A stretch of DNA of 51,445 nt. It comes from a virus. The stretch is from IMG/VR virus record IMGVR_UViG_3300013372_000298, positions 1 to 51,445 of that record; one strand, 5' to 3'. Position 1 is the stretch's first letter; each line of letters starts with the position of its first letter. Both the position numbers and the translations under genes were made by a program. Positions 8,571-17,215 of this stretch are shown here, piece by piece. The notes beneath the pieces are model-generated. The model was not told the origin of the DNA. It worked only from the letters and a program-made list of their open reading frames with translations, and ran no database searches.

Positions 8571-9785
8571 TTATTTATTATTGTAAGTAGTTCTTACTTG
8601 AACTCCTGCATTAGAGACAGGAGTTACAGGGTTCGGAGTAGGAGGATTGCTGATAGTAGGTGCACCGGCAGTGCCTACTGTATAAGGAGTGACTGATTTA
8701 TTAGGAATGTCGAATAATATATTTCTATTTTTACTGATAGGGCTACCGAACTGCCATGCTGCCTGTGCTACCATGTTTTCGAGTTCTGCTTTTGCTGTTT
8801 GTTTCAAGTTGATATTTTTAAACGTATTATATGCTGTGCCTGCTGTACGTAGTGCGCCCAAAATATTACCCTCGCTGAAACTTTTAACTGCGCCACCGGC
8901 TGCATCAACTAATCCACCTTGACCTAATATGCTACCATTGGCTCCTGGCATCATGATAGGACTTGGTTTTCTATCGTATGTTGCTGGATCACCAAAACCT
9001 GTAACTATATCGCCGGGTGCTCTACCGTCAATAGCACCTTCATTGTAAACTACAGTTTCATAATCTACTGTCATTTGATTTTGCATGATTCCTGCACCAT
9101 CAGCATAACTGTATGTGTCATGTGAAAAATTAGTAATGATAGGATTAATTAACGTATATGCAGTGAATGCATGTTGATTGAAACCAAACACTGTAATGTT
9201 CTTGAAGAAAGGAACCTTGTGTCCAAATTTAGGAGTAGCGGTCTCGCCGATATAACCCCAATTATCATTTCCGCTTATGCTATCGTCATAGATATTTGTT
9301 ATATTATAATCTGCGTTAGTAGTTTGTGCAGAACTACTATTATCATTATTAGGTGGTATCGCACCGCGCTTACCTAAAAATACAGTAGGTTTAGTTGCAT
9401 CTGCATAATAATACGTATAATAATTATACCACATTCTATTGATGAGGTTGTCATTATCATCATGAAAAGTTATGTTTACAGGGTCGTATTTTATTTTAGT
9501 CTGTACGATACGTTTACGATTATATTGATTGAGTTGTATTGTGTTAAAACCATACGAGGGAAGTTTTACATCTTTAACTAATAAACCTATATTTTTATCT
9601 ACTGAATCTGGCCATGCTTCGACATTGATGTTAAAGTAGGTATGAAATATGAATTTATATTTAGGAGCGTTTTGATAACTATTAGTCCTAAATGTTTTTG
9701 CGGCGTGCCTATAGTCTCTAAGGTAATCGCTGCCGAAGACTGCTCCGGCAGCGCCTTTAAGTAGGTCTTGAATAAATCCTGACAT
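8571..9785 (-). CDS. Tail-tube-fold virion protein (gp54/gp48-type baseplate-tube protein)
   Basis: A 404-residue protein with an N-terminal Gly/Ala-rich helix (MSGFIQDLLKGAAGAVFG). A gp19-like region follows: KYKFIFHTYFNIN, GLLVKDVKLPSYGFNTIQLN, KRIVQTKIKYDPVNITFHDD, then WYNYYTYYYAD. A second half includes PIITNFSHDTYSYADGAG and MTVDYETVVYNEG. This order resembles T4 gp54 and gp19, which share one tube fold. The C-terminus is Ala/Gly then Pro/Thr-rich. It lies directly after the tail tube gene and has a strong AGGAG Shine-Dalgarno. It is probably the baseplate tube initiator or cap; which of the two is not decidable here. Confidence 0.65.
   Translation of the reverse strand: MSGFIQDLLKGAAGAVFGSDYLRDYRHAAKTFRTNSYQNAPKYKFIFHTYFNINVEAWPDSVDKNIGLLVKDVKLPSYGFNTIQLNQYNRKRIVQTKIKYDPVNITFHDDNDNLINRMWYNYYTYYYADATKPTVFLGKRGAIPPNNDNSSSAQTTNADYNITNIYDDSISGNDNWGYIGETATPKFGHKVPFFKNITVFGFNQHAFTAYTLINPIITNFSHDTYSYADGAGIMQNQMTVDYETVVYNEGAIDGRAPGDIVTGFGDPATYDRKPSPIMMPGANGSILGQGGLVDAAGGAVKSFSEGNILGALRTAGTAYNTFKNINLKQTAKAELENMVAQAAWQFGSPISKNRNILFDIPNKSVTPYTVGTAGAPTISNPPTPNPVTPVSNAGVQVRTTYNNK
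8572..8579 (-). promoter_or_regulatory. Possible late promoter immediately before the start codon
   Basis: AATAAATA on the minus strand, 4 nt before the ATG at 8567 and overlapping the upstream stop codon. It has one mismatch to the T4 late consensus. Confidence 0.4.
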
Positions 9786-9804
9786 AACCAGGAGACCCTA
9801 ACTA

Positions 9805-10443
9805 TTAAGTAGCGGCGCCAAGGCCTGTTACTGAATCGCCAGTCAAGATTCTTCCGATACTTGCACCAACGCCAGAAGCGAGTGGTGATTGTATTGCGTT
9901 GTCATAACGTAATGTCAATGCTATCGTTACAGCCTCGTTAGTACCATAGTTCAATGTATTGTAGTTTACAGTCTGTACAAAGCAACCATATAGTTCCCAT
10001 GTTTCTAAGACTACTGGTGCAGTAGTACCGTTACCACCATCTAATATTTCGATGTTAGTCTGGAACTTATAGTCTTGACCAGTTGCCGCAGATGCTTGCT
10101 CTACGAAATCTAATTGCTTTTGAACTTGTTGTCCAACTGCTCTTGAAACTGTACCTGATGCGTCATCACGAACGTTTACTGTGATAGGCTGCCATGCATA
10201 CTTACCAGCAAGATACAATGTTGAGTTGTAAACTGGAATTGTGATTTCTTGGAACTGTATCTGGGGTCTTGCCACGTCAATAACTTGCTTAGTTAACGCT
10301 AGACCGCCTGCCGCATCGACGCCAAAGTTCAAGAAATTAACTCTGAAGCGATATTGTAGTTTTGGCATCAACAGGCCCTGATTGCCTCCGGCATTATCAG
10401 ATGCGACTGTCATGTTAAACAATGATTGTGAGGCTGTTGCCAT
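9805..10443 (-). CDS. 19: Tail tube protein gp19
   Basis: A 212-residue protein, slightly longer than T4 gp19. Characteristic segments are LMPKLQYRFRVNFLNFG at the N-terminus, TKQVIDVARPQIQFQEITIP, a central WQPITVNVRDD, and near the C-terminus GCFVQTVNYNTLNYGTNEAV followed by TIALTLRYDNA. It polymerises to form the inner tail tube through which DNA is ejected. Strong Shine-Dalgarno AGGAGAA before the ATG and late octamer 23 nt upstream. It lies directly downstream of the sheath gene, the conserved 18-19 order, separated by a hairpin. Confidence 0.9.
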   Translation of the reverse strand: MATASQSLFNMTVASDNAGGNQGLLMPKLQYRFRVNFLNFGVDAAGGLALTKQVIDVARPQIQFQEITIPVYNSTLYLAGKYAWQPITVNVRDDASGTVSRAVGQQVQKQLDFVEQASAATGQDYKFQTNIEILDGGNGTTAPVVLETWELYGCFVQTVNYNTLNYGTNEAVTIALTLRYDNAIQSPLASGVGASIGRILTGDSVTGLGAAT

Positions 10444-10466
10444 TTGTAAATTCTCCTACTTTATAG

Positions 10467-10474
10467 TATTTATC
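10467..10474 (-). promoter_or_regulatory. T4-type late promoter octamer
   Basis: GATAAATA on the minus strand, between the sheath-tube intergenic hairpin and the tail tube gene. The leader carries AGGAGAA. Confidence 0.7.
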
Positions 10475-10480
10475 ATAAGT

Positions 10481-10505
10481 GAGAGAGCCTCTTAGAGACT
10501 CTCTC
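10481..10505. terminator. Intergenic stem-loop between sheath and tube genes
   Basis: GAGAGAG (10481-10487) pairs with CTCTCTC (10499-10505), with an inner CTC-TTA-GAG stem-loop. On the plus strand it is followed by a T run, as in a terminator. On the minus (coding) strand no T run follows, so in sheath mRNA it may act as a 3' stabilising or processing hairpin. Confidence 0.5.
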
Positions 10506-10516
10506 TATCTTTTTTA

Positions 10517-13500
10517 TTATGCTCCTGACAACTCACCTGTGTTCAAGATACGAACTGGGATGTAGATGAATTCAGCAGCCTTGACAGGCTCAACTGCGAC
10601 ATCGACCCACAATTCATTGCGATCTATTCTAGCAGGGGTGTTGTTTGATTCATCGCAGACTACCAAGTAGTCATAGATGCCTCGTTTAGCAACAAGATCA
10701 ACGAACAACGATTCAACAACGCCAGAAATTTGCTGACGAGTCAACTGATCATTTGGTTCGAATACGAACGGTCTTGCGGCTATAGTCAATTGACGACGGA
10801 TATAAGCGACCAAACGTGCTACGTTTGTTCTATCCAATGCGCTTTGACTATTGAATGATGTCTTGTTACCATAGTTCAACAATCCATTGCCAGTGAAGAA
10901 CACTAGTGGGTTGATGAAGTTGATGTAGAGAACATCACGTATACCGATACGTGTCTTGATGACTTGGAACTCACCAGTTGCACGATCCAAGTAACCGATA
11001 TTCAATGCGTTGTCGATGATACCACGACGAGTACCTGCTGCCGCTAACCAAGGATAAGCGACTGTATCGTTACGCAAGAATGTACGCAACATCATGTGTG
11101 ATGCTGGAACTGCTACTTCGTTACCGCTCAAGTCATTTGCAATTCCACTTGGGTAGAACAAGCCTAGATAAGTGTTGCGTGTTACACAACCATCTTCACC
11201 TGTGCTTGTTGCACCTGCGGCATTAGTTGCCCATGCTTGAATTGCTGTTGCATCATCAGGTAATCCCATTGGAGTGTCACCCAAGATGTAACCTGTCTCA
11301 CCGCGATCACTATTCAACACAACCATGTTAGGTTGTAGTTCTGGATAGTTAGGTGTTGCCATCAAGTTGAAATAGTTGTCTTCATCACGTATTGCAGTAT
11401 TAGTGTCTACTACAGAACGCATTGCTGACACAACCATCGCTCTCTGAGCCTTGCGACCCATGTAAGGTGAACCGTCACTCTGCAATCCGCTTGCACTTAC
11501 CCATGTGCTACGTATAGTAGGTAATGTTTCATCGGGGAAACTTGCTGAATTGAAGTAATTATTTCTCCACTGCTTGACATTGTAGCCACTACGACGAGTG
11601 TTGAACAACAACATACCAGTTGGGTATAGAGAAGCACTCGGTGCATCTAAGTCTAAGTTGTTGCTTGTCAACAAACCCTTGATAGTTGGGATAGGATCGT
11701 TTGCTGGGTTGATAGTATTTTGATCAGTTGACCAACGTGCGTCAGCAAATACGATACCTGAACCTGATACTTGATCAGTATTATCAATCAATACCCATCT
11801 GTCTTCACCGTCAACTGCTTGCCAACGTGAGATCAATGGATAGTTCTCAAGATCACTTGTGTCTACCCATAGATCACCATAAGCAAGAGCAGTACCATCA
11901 CTTTGAACAGTTGGTTCGCTTGCACTTACGATAGGACCATTTGGATCTGTAGTGTTTGTACCTGATGGTAGTGGGAAACCGTTGCTGTTATAGTTTACAT
12001 TACGATAACCTTTCCAGCCACTGATTGTTTTAACCATGATGTCTACTTCATCGACTACGCTATAGAACCAGTTAGTTCCAGTAGCAGGAATCTCTGTTGG
12101 AGCACCTTCGTTAGCAGTGTATGCAAACTCTACCCAATTGCTCAACTGCACTTCATAAACGAATGCCGGCGTGTCACCAGGATTTGCTTCTGCAACAGTC
12201 GTGATACCGCCTGAGCCGTTAACTGATGCTACCTTCACAACAAAGTTGTTTGTGCCAGTAACACCACCTAGATTTGCACCGTTGAATGTTAATGTATCAC
12301 CTACTACATAGCCAGTACCTGCTGCCGCTATAGAAGTGATTGTGTATATATGCGATTGCTTGTCTATAACAAATTGAGCACCTGTACCACTTCCTGAAGT
12401 TGAGTTTGCGTTTAATGTAAATTGTGTATCTACAAAATATCCAAACTTAACGCCATCAGTAGAACCTATGATGAAGCCTGCTTCAGTCATTAGACCTTGG
12501 CTTAGACCAGTAGATGGATCGATGTCATCAATACGGATACTACCACCTAATGTGTGAGTTATCTGTATAGAACCATCTGTTCCTACTGTTGCAGTAGTGT
12601 ACGGAGCACCTGCTAACTGAAATGCTTCAACAAACTCTTCAGCAAAAGTATTATCTGCTAATGACATTGCATAAGGACCGCTCCAACCACTGCTGTTTGG
12701 TGTAGTTACATAAATGTTTGCAGTATAAGGACCTGTATCAAAACTTGGGCTAGTATTAGTACCAGTCACGATTGTAGGACCAGTTGCTAAACGCTTCCAC
12801 AAGTAAACAGGAGCCTCGTCATACTGCTCATCAAAATCATACTGAGCATATATCGTGCCTGCAGGGATAGCCTGACCGCCAGTTGAATCAAGAGTATTAG
12901 TTATTGATGCATCGTTTGTTGCTAAAATAGCAGTTCTTGATACCCACGCGCTAGGAGCGGCATCGTATTCTTTAACTGCTAAGTTCATGCCATTGCCTGA
13001 TGCGCCGACCTTCATCCATACTGAACCTGATGGAGCAGGATTTTGCTGTCCAGCACCCCATAATGGTAATTGCGCAGATGTACCAAAATTTAGTGTGGGT
13101 GGATAATAGACTTTCGGTGTGATACCTATATCAGTTAGTACTGTACCAGTACCTGTTTGAATATTGAGTCCAAGACTGTTATTCGCAAATATCTCTAAAC
13201 GACCTGAACTATTAACTGCGGCTTCTACACCATGCCAGCCTAATGCATTAATTGCGGCTGCAACACCTGCTACAGTATTTGATCCAAGTCCAGGAACTGT
13301 GATTGTAACGAACGCAGTCTCTGCCGCTGTTCCGCCTGCTAAAGTGATACCAAATGTGTTACCTGCTGTCAATGTAGGATTGCTATTAGTACCTGTTACT
13401 GCAGGGATGCTATTTTGCCATTCATATGAACCTACAACTACCCATACATTGTCGCTATTCTTATAGAAGAATTGCTGTGCTTGTGCTGAACCAGGAGCCG

Positions 13501-14080
13501 CTGTGATCTGTATAGCATTAACAGCGTAATCTCCTACTGATCCCAAGAAAGGAGCAGGGAAATTAGCGACCATGTTATCGCTATCTGTGATAACGATAGG
13601 AGTCTTTTGTGCAAATAGTTCTGTTGTAGCATTCCATTCGAAAATACCCCAAGCAGTTGTAGTAGTGTCTAACCAGTATGCACCATCTTCTGGTTCACCT
13701 GTTGGACGACCTGTCTGACCTACTAAACTTGCTAGATCGATATCTGCTCTTAGTACATAGCAACGATTTGTAGCACCTAATGCTGAGTATGCAGCCAATA
13801 GACCATACTCATTCAATTCATAACCTTGAATAGGAGTACCGTCTGTTGTGCTATAGAAGAACGGTGTGCCGTAAAGAGAAACAAGATCACGTTGACTAGT
13901 GACTTGAAACAATTTACCCGCATTAGCAGGAGTTGTTGCTACTGCAACACCTGCTCCGTTTGGGTTTGCCTTATCTTGTGCTGTAGCAACAATCACAAGA
14001 GGGGTTGAATTGGTTGGGGCTGGAAGATACTGACTTTGATCTACTATCGTAACTTCTACGCCGGGTGATGTAAGTGCCAT
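10517..14080 (-). CDS. 18: Contractile tail sheath protein gp18 (unusually long)
   Basis: The start is taken at MALTSPGVEVTIVDQSQY (ATG 14080, Shine-Dalgarno AGGAAAC); an in-frame upstream ATG at 14119 lacks these signals. The protein is 1187 residues, against about 659 in T4. The N-terminus and the C-terminal 350 residues (MGRKAQRAMVVSAMRSVVD, DRGETGYILGDTPMGLP, RRGIIDNALNIGYLD, LYINFINPLVFFTGNG, LTIAARPFVFEPND, VAVEPVKAAEFIYIPVRI) are typical sheath sequence. The middle 600 residues are Gly/Thr/Asn-rich and probably form extra domains on the sheath surface. These include repeated TGTNTSP/TGTNSNP motifs and two blocks beginning APSGSVWMKVG and SVVDEVDIMVKTISGW. The sheath contracts to drive the tube through the envelope. 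Confidence 0.9.
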   Translation of the reverse strand: MALTSPGVEVTIVDQSQYLPAPTNSTPLVIVATAQDKANPNGAGVAVATTPANAGKLFQVTSQRDLVSLYGTPFFYSTTDGTPIQGYELNEYGLLAAYSALGATNRCYVLRADIDLASLVGQTGRPTGEPEDGAYWLDTTTTAWGIFEWNATTELFAQKTPIVITDSDNMVANFPAPFLGSVGDYAVNAIQITAAPGSAQAQQFFYKNSDNVWVVVGSYEWQNSIPAVTGTNSNPTLTAGNTFGITLAGGTAAETAFVTITVPGLGSNTVAGVAAAINALGWHGVEAAVNSSGRLEIFANNSLGLNIQTGTGTVLTDIGITPKVYYPPTLNFGTSAQLPLWGAGQQNPAPSGSVWMKVGASGNGMNLAVKEYDAAPSAWVSRTAILATNDASITNTLDSTGGQAIPAGTIYAQYDFDEQYDEAPVYLWKRLATGPTIVTGTNTSPSFDTGPYTANIYVTTPNSSGWSGPYAMSLADNTFAEEFVEAFQLAGAPYTTATVGTDGSIQITHTLGGSIRIDDIDPSTGLSQGLMTEAGFIIGSTDGVKFGYFVDTQFTLNANSTSGSGTGAQFVIDKQSHIYTITSIAAAGTGYVVGDTLTFNGANLGGVTGTNNFVVKVASVNGSGGITTVAEANPGDTPAFVYEVQLSNWVEFAYTANEGAPTEIPATGTNWFYSVVDEVDIMVKTISGWKGYRNVNYNSNGFPLPSGTNTTDPNGPIVSASEPTVQSDGTALAYGDLWVDTSDLENYPLISRWQAVDGEDRWVLIDNTDQVSGSGIVFADARWSTDQNTINPANDPIPTIKGLLTSNNLDLDAPSASLYPTGMLLFNTRRSGYNVKQWRNNYFNSASFPDETLPTIRSTWVSASGLQSDGSPYMGRKAQRAMVVSAMRSVVDTNTAIRDEDNYFNLMATPNYPELQPNMVVLNSDRGETGYILGDTPMGLPDDATAIQAWATNAAGATSTGEDGCVTRNTYLGLFYPSGIANDLSGNEVAVPASHMMLRTFLRNDTVAYPWLAAAGTRRGIIDNALNIGYLDRATGEFQVIKTRIGIRDVLYINFINPLVFFTGNGLLNYGNKTSFNSQSALDRTNVARLVAYIRRQLTIAARPFVFEPNDQLTRQQISGVVESLFVDLVAKRGIYDYLVVCDESNNTPARIDRNELWVDVAVEPVKAAEFIYIPVRILNTGELSGA

Positions 14081-14109
14081 TTTTTTGTTTCCTATAATGT
14101 TATATTTTG

Positions 14110-14123
14110 AGGGTAACAACCCT
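14110..14123 (-). promoter_or_regulatory. Leader stem-loop of the sheath mRNA
   Basis: AGGGT and ACCCT form a 5-bp stem with a TGTT loop on the minus strand, between the late octamer and the sheath Shine-Dalgarno. A role in mRNA stability is inferred. Confidence 0.45.
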
Positions 14124-14137
14124 AATACGCTTAATAT

Positions 14138-14145
14138 TATTTAGT
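14138..14145 (-). promoter_or_regulatory. Late promoter-like octamer of the sheath gene
   Basis: ACTAAATA on the minus strand, 57 nt before the sheath ATG. It is two mismatches from TATAAATA, and the same octamer occurs before two other late genes here (19090, 35947). Confidence 0.5.
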
Positions 14146-14190
14146 ACAGGTATGAAAAAACCAAGGACTAAGAGACCTTCGAAGGTTTTA

Positions 14191-14198
14191 GATAAATA
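14191..14198 (+). promoter_or_regulatory. T4-type late promoter, plus strand
   Basis: GATAAATA on the plus strand with 5 nt to the ATG at 14204. The predicted +1 falls on or next to the start codon. Confidence 0.6.
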
Positions 14199-14203
14199 TC
14201 AAT

Positions 14204-14557
14204 ATGGGATTACTAAGACCTATCTGCAATCAATGCAATAAGAACCCTAGAGCCGTTAATTATATTCGTGACGGTGTGAAACACTACCGCAGTATATGTG
14301 ATGAGTGCGGTAAAAAGAAGAATAAAGTAAAGACAAGACCTAGCAACTGGGTCAAAGCAGGTTATAAAAAGAAGCAAGTGTGTGATATCTGCGGCTTTAA
14401 ATGCATATATCATACTCAGATGACCGTGTTCCACATAGACGGAGACCTCAGAAATACTGCGTTTAGTAATCTGAGGTCTATCTGTTTAAACTGTATCGAG
14501 GTCGTTAAACGACAGAAAGTTACATGGAAGCGTGGCGACTTACAAGTTGACTATTGA
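14204..14557 (+). CDS. Zinc-ribbon and HNH-endonuclease-like protein
   Basis: A 117-residue protein with three Cys pairs: C8-x2-C11, C32-x2-C35 and C60-x2-C63. A degenerate HNH core follows (FHIDGDLRNT at 76-85, NLRSICLNC at 89-97). The usual last His after the Cys pair is replaced by Ile, so catalysis may be weak or lost. Related short proteins occur as single genes in T4-like aquatic phages. It is one of few plus-strand genes, transcribed divergently from the sheath gene, and its 3' end overlaps the convergent dNMP kinase gene by 18 bp. It could be a homing-type nuclease remnant or a packaging-associated HNH protein. Confidence 0.65.
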   Translation: MGLLRPICNQCNKNPRAVNYIRDGVKHYRSICDECGKKKNKVKTRPSNWVKAGYKKKQVCDICGFKCIYHTQMTVFHIDGDLRNTAFSNLRSICLNCIEVVKRQKVTWKRGDLQVDY

Positions 14558-15172
14558 ATCGATCTTTCTGTGTAATTCATCAATAGTTCCATTGTTCTCT
14601 ATATGATGATCGTATTCTAATCCCACGCTACTATATTCGCTAGCATGTACGTTAGATGATTCTAGAATTTTCATTGCTTCGGGATAGCCCTGCGCATAAT
14701 AACCTTTTGAATAAGTCAAGGCAGCATCATGCCAAGGTGGATTATCTCCCCTAGATACTCTGATAGTGATTCCCCCTAGACGCTTGATAGATTTCAATTC
14801 GTTAGGGAATCTGCAATCGCTGATGACGATATCATCCTTCGCTGTTCTCAATTGATTTTCGATACTAGCGATCCATATATCATCATGGAATGCCCTACGG
14901 CCTACTTCAGTACCCCATTGCTGTAGTACCCATCTAGGGGTAAGATGTCTGATATCTAAACGCTCTGCCCACCAAGAATCAACTTGATCTCGCCACTCGC
15001 GACTACTCTTGGTAGTGCCTTCTAGCATTTCACGATCCCAATTAAAGATACTTGCGACCGCATCTTTTAGTGGGCCTGCGTAACTCATACGTTTAAAGCC
15101 CTTGAATGTGATCAAGTAGTCAGCAATTGTATCTTTGCCGCTACCTATAAAACCTGAGACTCCTATAATCAT
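14540..15172 (-). CDS. 1: Deoxynucleoside monophosphate kinase, gp1
   Basis: A 210-residue kinase with the P-loop GFIGSGKDT at residues 7-15. Other conserved segments are FKRMSYAGPLKDAVASIF, EWRDQVDSWWAERL, WVLQQWGTEVGRR and IVISDCRFPNELKSIKRLGG, as in the T4 gp1 family. It phosphorylates dNMPs to dNDPs to supply phage DNA synthesis. A host-type promoter upstream (TTGACA, 17 bp, TACAAT) indicates early expression. The leader of about 25 nt contains AGAGAG before the ATG. It sits alone between late genes. Confidence 0.9.
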   Translation of the reverse strand: MIIGVSGFIGSGKDTIADYLITFKGFKRMSYAGPLKDAVASIFNWDREMLEGTTKSSREWRDQVDSWWAERLDIRHLTPRWVLQQWGTEVGRRAFHDDIWIASIENQLRTAKDDIVISDCRFPNELKSIKRLGGITIRVSRGDNPPWHDAALTYSKGYYAQGYPEAMKILESSNVHASEYSSVGLEYDHHIENNGTIDELHRKIDSIVNL

Positions 15173-15199
15173 GGTAACTCTCTTTCAAATAGAAAGATT

Positions 15200-15228
15200 A
15201 TTGTACATTGAAAAATATAGTTTGTCAA
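15200..15228 (-). promoter_or_regulatory. Early sigma70-type promoter of the dNMP kinase gene
   Basis: Minus strand: -35 TTGACA (15223-15228), 17-bp spacer, -10 TACAAT (15200-15205). The leader has a Shine-Dalgarno-like AGAGAG. Confidence 0.7.
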
Positions 15229-15241
15229 TCAAATATTTTTC

Positions 15242-16378
15242 CTATTTAAAAAAATTAATAACTTTGTCATGTAATGAATCATAAGGTCTAGTCCAGAATA
15301 GTTCACGATTGTGTACCAAAATATCTCTGTCTTTTTTATATAATTCATGTAGTTCATCGATTGAGAGATCAAGTAGTTTTTTGGCTGAATTGGCATATGA
15401 GTCGAAACGCTCATCAATATTAGGTAGCGTGTCGTAACTATAATCTATCCAATCTGGAAGTTTAAATCCATATGATCGTATGTCATCTACTAAGCCCATA
15501 TAACCGAATGGTAATATGAAATGACCCTTGATTAATGGATCCCAAGTTTTCTCTGTTATGGATCTGTACTTTATTGTCTCTTCAAAAAAGTTCTCATTAC
15601 CAGTGATCGTCTCACAGTACATACTAAAATATGTACCTTGATAATAATGATTGGCGATAGGATACCATCCGCCATTGTTCAAGAATTGATCAGCATGAGG
15701 ATTATCTGTTTCTAATATTAACCCTTTTGAGAAGTCACTATAGTGACCATCATCTGGATACATGTCTATCAATTCTTTTAATTTTTTTCTGAACTTAAAT
15801 CTAGGGTGATCAAACGTTTGATATATCCTATTGGGGCACAAATATTTTCGTATCGAATTAGTCTTCTTATCCGTTATCTTTTCTATAGGTCTTAATTCAA
15901 AATTCTTGATATTAGCACCTGTTACATACAATCGTTCTCTAAGGTTGATTCTATTATAATCTGTGAAATATATCTTTTGTCTATTCCACAAAAAATCATA
16001 ACTTATCTCTGTATCTAGGGCAAAGTTAGTATGTACTATAGCAAACTCATTGGGTATTTCTTGTTGTAATATTTTTCTAGCAAATAGAAAATAGTTTCTA
16101 TCAGGAAAGCAATGATCTATGTGAAAAATATGTAATATTAAAAGTTTCTGATGCGGACTTAGATTCAAGTCTTTGATTTGTTGAACTTTGTCATATATTT
16201 GATCTTGACCAAATATATCATGACCATGGATAGCGATTATATCTGCATCTTTTATATTGCTAGTATGTTTAAAATCATTTGACTCTATATCAAACTGCAG
16301 GAAGTTTTTATAATAACATCCTATAACCTTATCAGAACTATGCGGGAATCCTGTACCTGGATTGTAAATTTTCAACAT
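15242..16378 (-). CDS. Glycosyltransferase-like protein
   Basis: A 378-residue soluble protein. The C-terminal third (TKYRSITEKTWDPLI-type segment, GHFILPFGYMGLVDDIRSYG, LPDWIDYSYDTL, ERFDSY) is typical of phage proteins related to fucosyltransferase/exostosin-like GT-B enzymes, where Glu-Lys-Thr in SITEKTW lies in the donor-binding region. The N-terminal half (DADIIAIHGHDIFG, LLILHIFHIDHCFPDRNYF) has alternating strand and helix segments. Acceptor and sugar are unknown; modification of phage DNA, of the virion or of host surface glycans are all possible. It starts 17 bp after the gp13-like gene and has no promoter of its own that I can see. Confidence 0.55.
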   Translation of the reverse strand: MLKIYNPGTGFPHSSDKVIGCYYKNFLQFDIESNDFKHTSNIKDADIIAIHGHDIFGQDQIYDKVQQIKDLNLSPHQKLLILHIFHIDHCFPDRNYFLFARKILQQEIPNEFAIVHTNFALDTEISYDFLWNRQKIYFTDYNRINLRERLYVTGANIKNFELRPIEKITDKKTNSIRKYLCPNRIYQTFDHPRFKFRKKLKELIDMYPDDGHYSDFSKGLILETDNPHADQFLNNGGWYPIANHYYQGTYFSMYCETITGNENFFEETIKYRSITEKTWDPLIKGHFILPFGYMGLVDDIRSYGFKLPDWIDYSYDTLPNIDERFDSYANSAKKLLDLSIDELHELYKKDRDILVHNRELFWTRPYDSLHDKVINFFK

Positions 16379-16394
16379 ACGGTCGTGACTAATA

Positions 16395-17180
16395 TTAACC
16401 TTGTATCCAAGTCAATGGTTGGCTGTAATCTTGATACTTGCGCAGGTCTTCTAATAGTCTTTCTTGATCTGCTTTACCTTCTGCTTTCATAGCAGTACCA
16501 TTCAAACTTGTGCCGCCACCGGGGCCTGCGATAGTACCAAACTTCTCGCGGGCTTCACCGATGATGATCTTGAGTTGTGCTAAGATAAAATCTGCTAGCC
16601 AGATACCTGCGCCCGGATCTTGCAATATCTCAGTCTCAGGTCTAGTCATATCTGCCCAGATCAACACACGCTCACCTGTGCCCTTGAAGTCGCGCACAGT
16701 ACGCAATACTTTAGTGACAGGGTTAAAAGTATAAGTGACATAACCACCAAACATACGTGCCGCTAATTCTACATAACCAGCATAGAAATCATATGTAGCC
16801 ATGCCACCTGTGTAGTTATAGTTCAATAGGTAAGTGTTAAGAATAGCACTACTGAATGGGTCAAAACTTGTGCTTGAAGGGCCTGTCTCAAGACCAACTG
16901 TTCTACGGAAGATAGCACGAACGTTAATAAATTCACTTGGAAGTGTATATGTATCAACGTTCTTGATGATAGTCATCAAGGTGTAACCTTCTTGCGTAGA
17001 ATTCTGCGCACGTTGTCTATACGTCTTAATAGCATAGTCATACGCCGCTTCATAATGTTGCGGATCTAATTCTAGATCAATGATGTCACCACCTAAGCGT
17101 AACCTTAGGTTGTCGAACATCGCATCTTTTAGTTGCTGTAAATTAGCGTTAGTTGGGGTTGATAGTGGATCCGCAGCCAT
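16395..17180 (-). CDS. 13: Neck protein, gp13-like
   Basis: A 261-residue protein. The N-terminal part (LQQLKDAMFDNLRLRLGGDI, IDLELDPQHYEAAYDYAIKT) and the following TYTLPSEFINVRAIFRR resemble gp13 head-to-tail connector proteins of T4-like phages, which share the fold of other head-completion adaptors. The C-terminus (LLEDLRKYQDYSQPLTWIQG) is conserved-looking. It has a late octamer 22 nt upstream and a GGAAT Shine-Dalgarno. The gp14-like and gp15 genes lie 2 kb away on the opposite strand. The assignment rests on pattern only. Confidence 0.55.
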   Translation of the reverse strand: MAADPLSTPTNANLQQLKDAMFDNLRLRLGGDIIDLELDPQHYEAAYDYAIKTYRQRAQNSTQEGYTLMTIIKNVDTYTLPSEFINVRAIFRRTVGLETGPSSTSFDPFSSAILNTYLLNYNYTGGMATYDFYAGYVELAARMFGGYVTYTFNPVTKVLRTVRDFKGTGERVLIWADMTRPETEILQDPGAGIWLADFILAQLKIIIGEAREKFGTIAGPGGGTSLNGTAMKAEGKADQERLLEDLRKYQDYSQPLTWIQG

Positions 17181-17202
17181 GTTATATTCCGATTAATAGT
17201 TG

Positions 17203-17210
17203 TATTTATC
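17203..17210 (-). promoter_or_regulatory. T4-type late promoter octamer
   Basis: GATAAATA on the minus strand, 22 nt before the ATG at 17180. Confidence 0.65.
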
Positions 17211-17215
17211 GGATT

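Noticed and set aside
10481-10515. Terminator for the sheath gene
   Set aside because: The hairpin is clear but the T run lies on its plus-strand 3' side; on the coding strand it is not followed by T, so it is listed as a stem-loop of uncertain role.
14081-14119. N-terminal extension of the sheath gene to an ATG at 14119
   Set aside because: The ATG at 14080 has AGGAAAC and begins the conserved sheath N-terminus; the extension occupies the leader.
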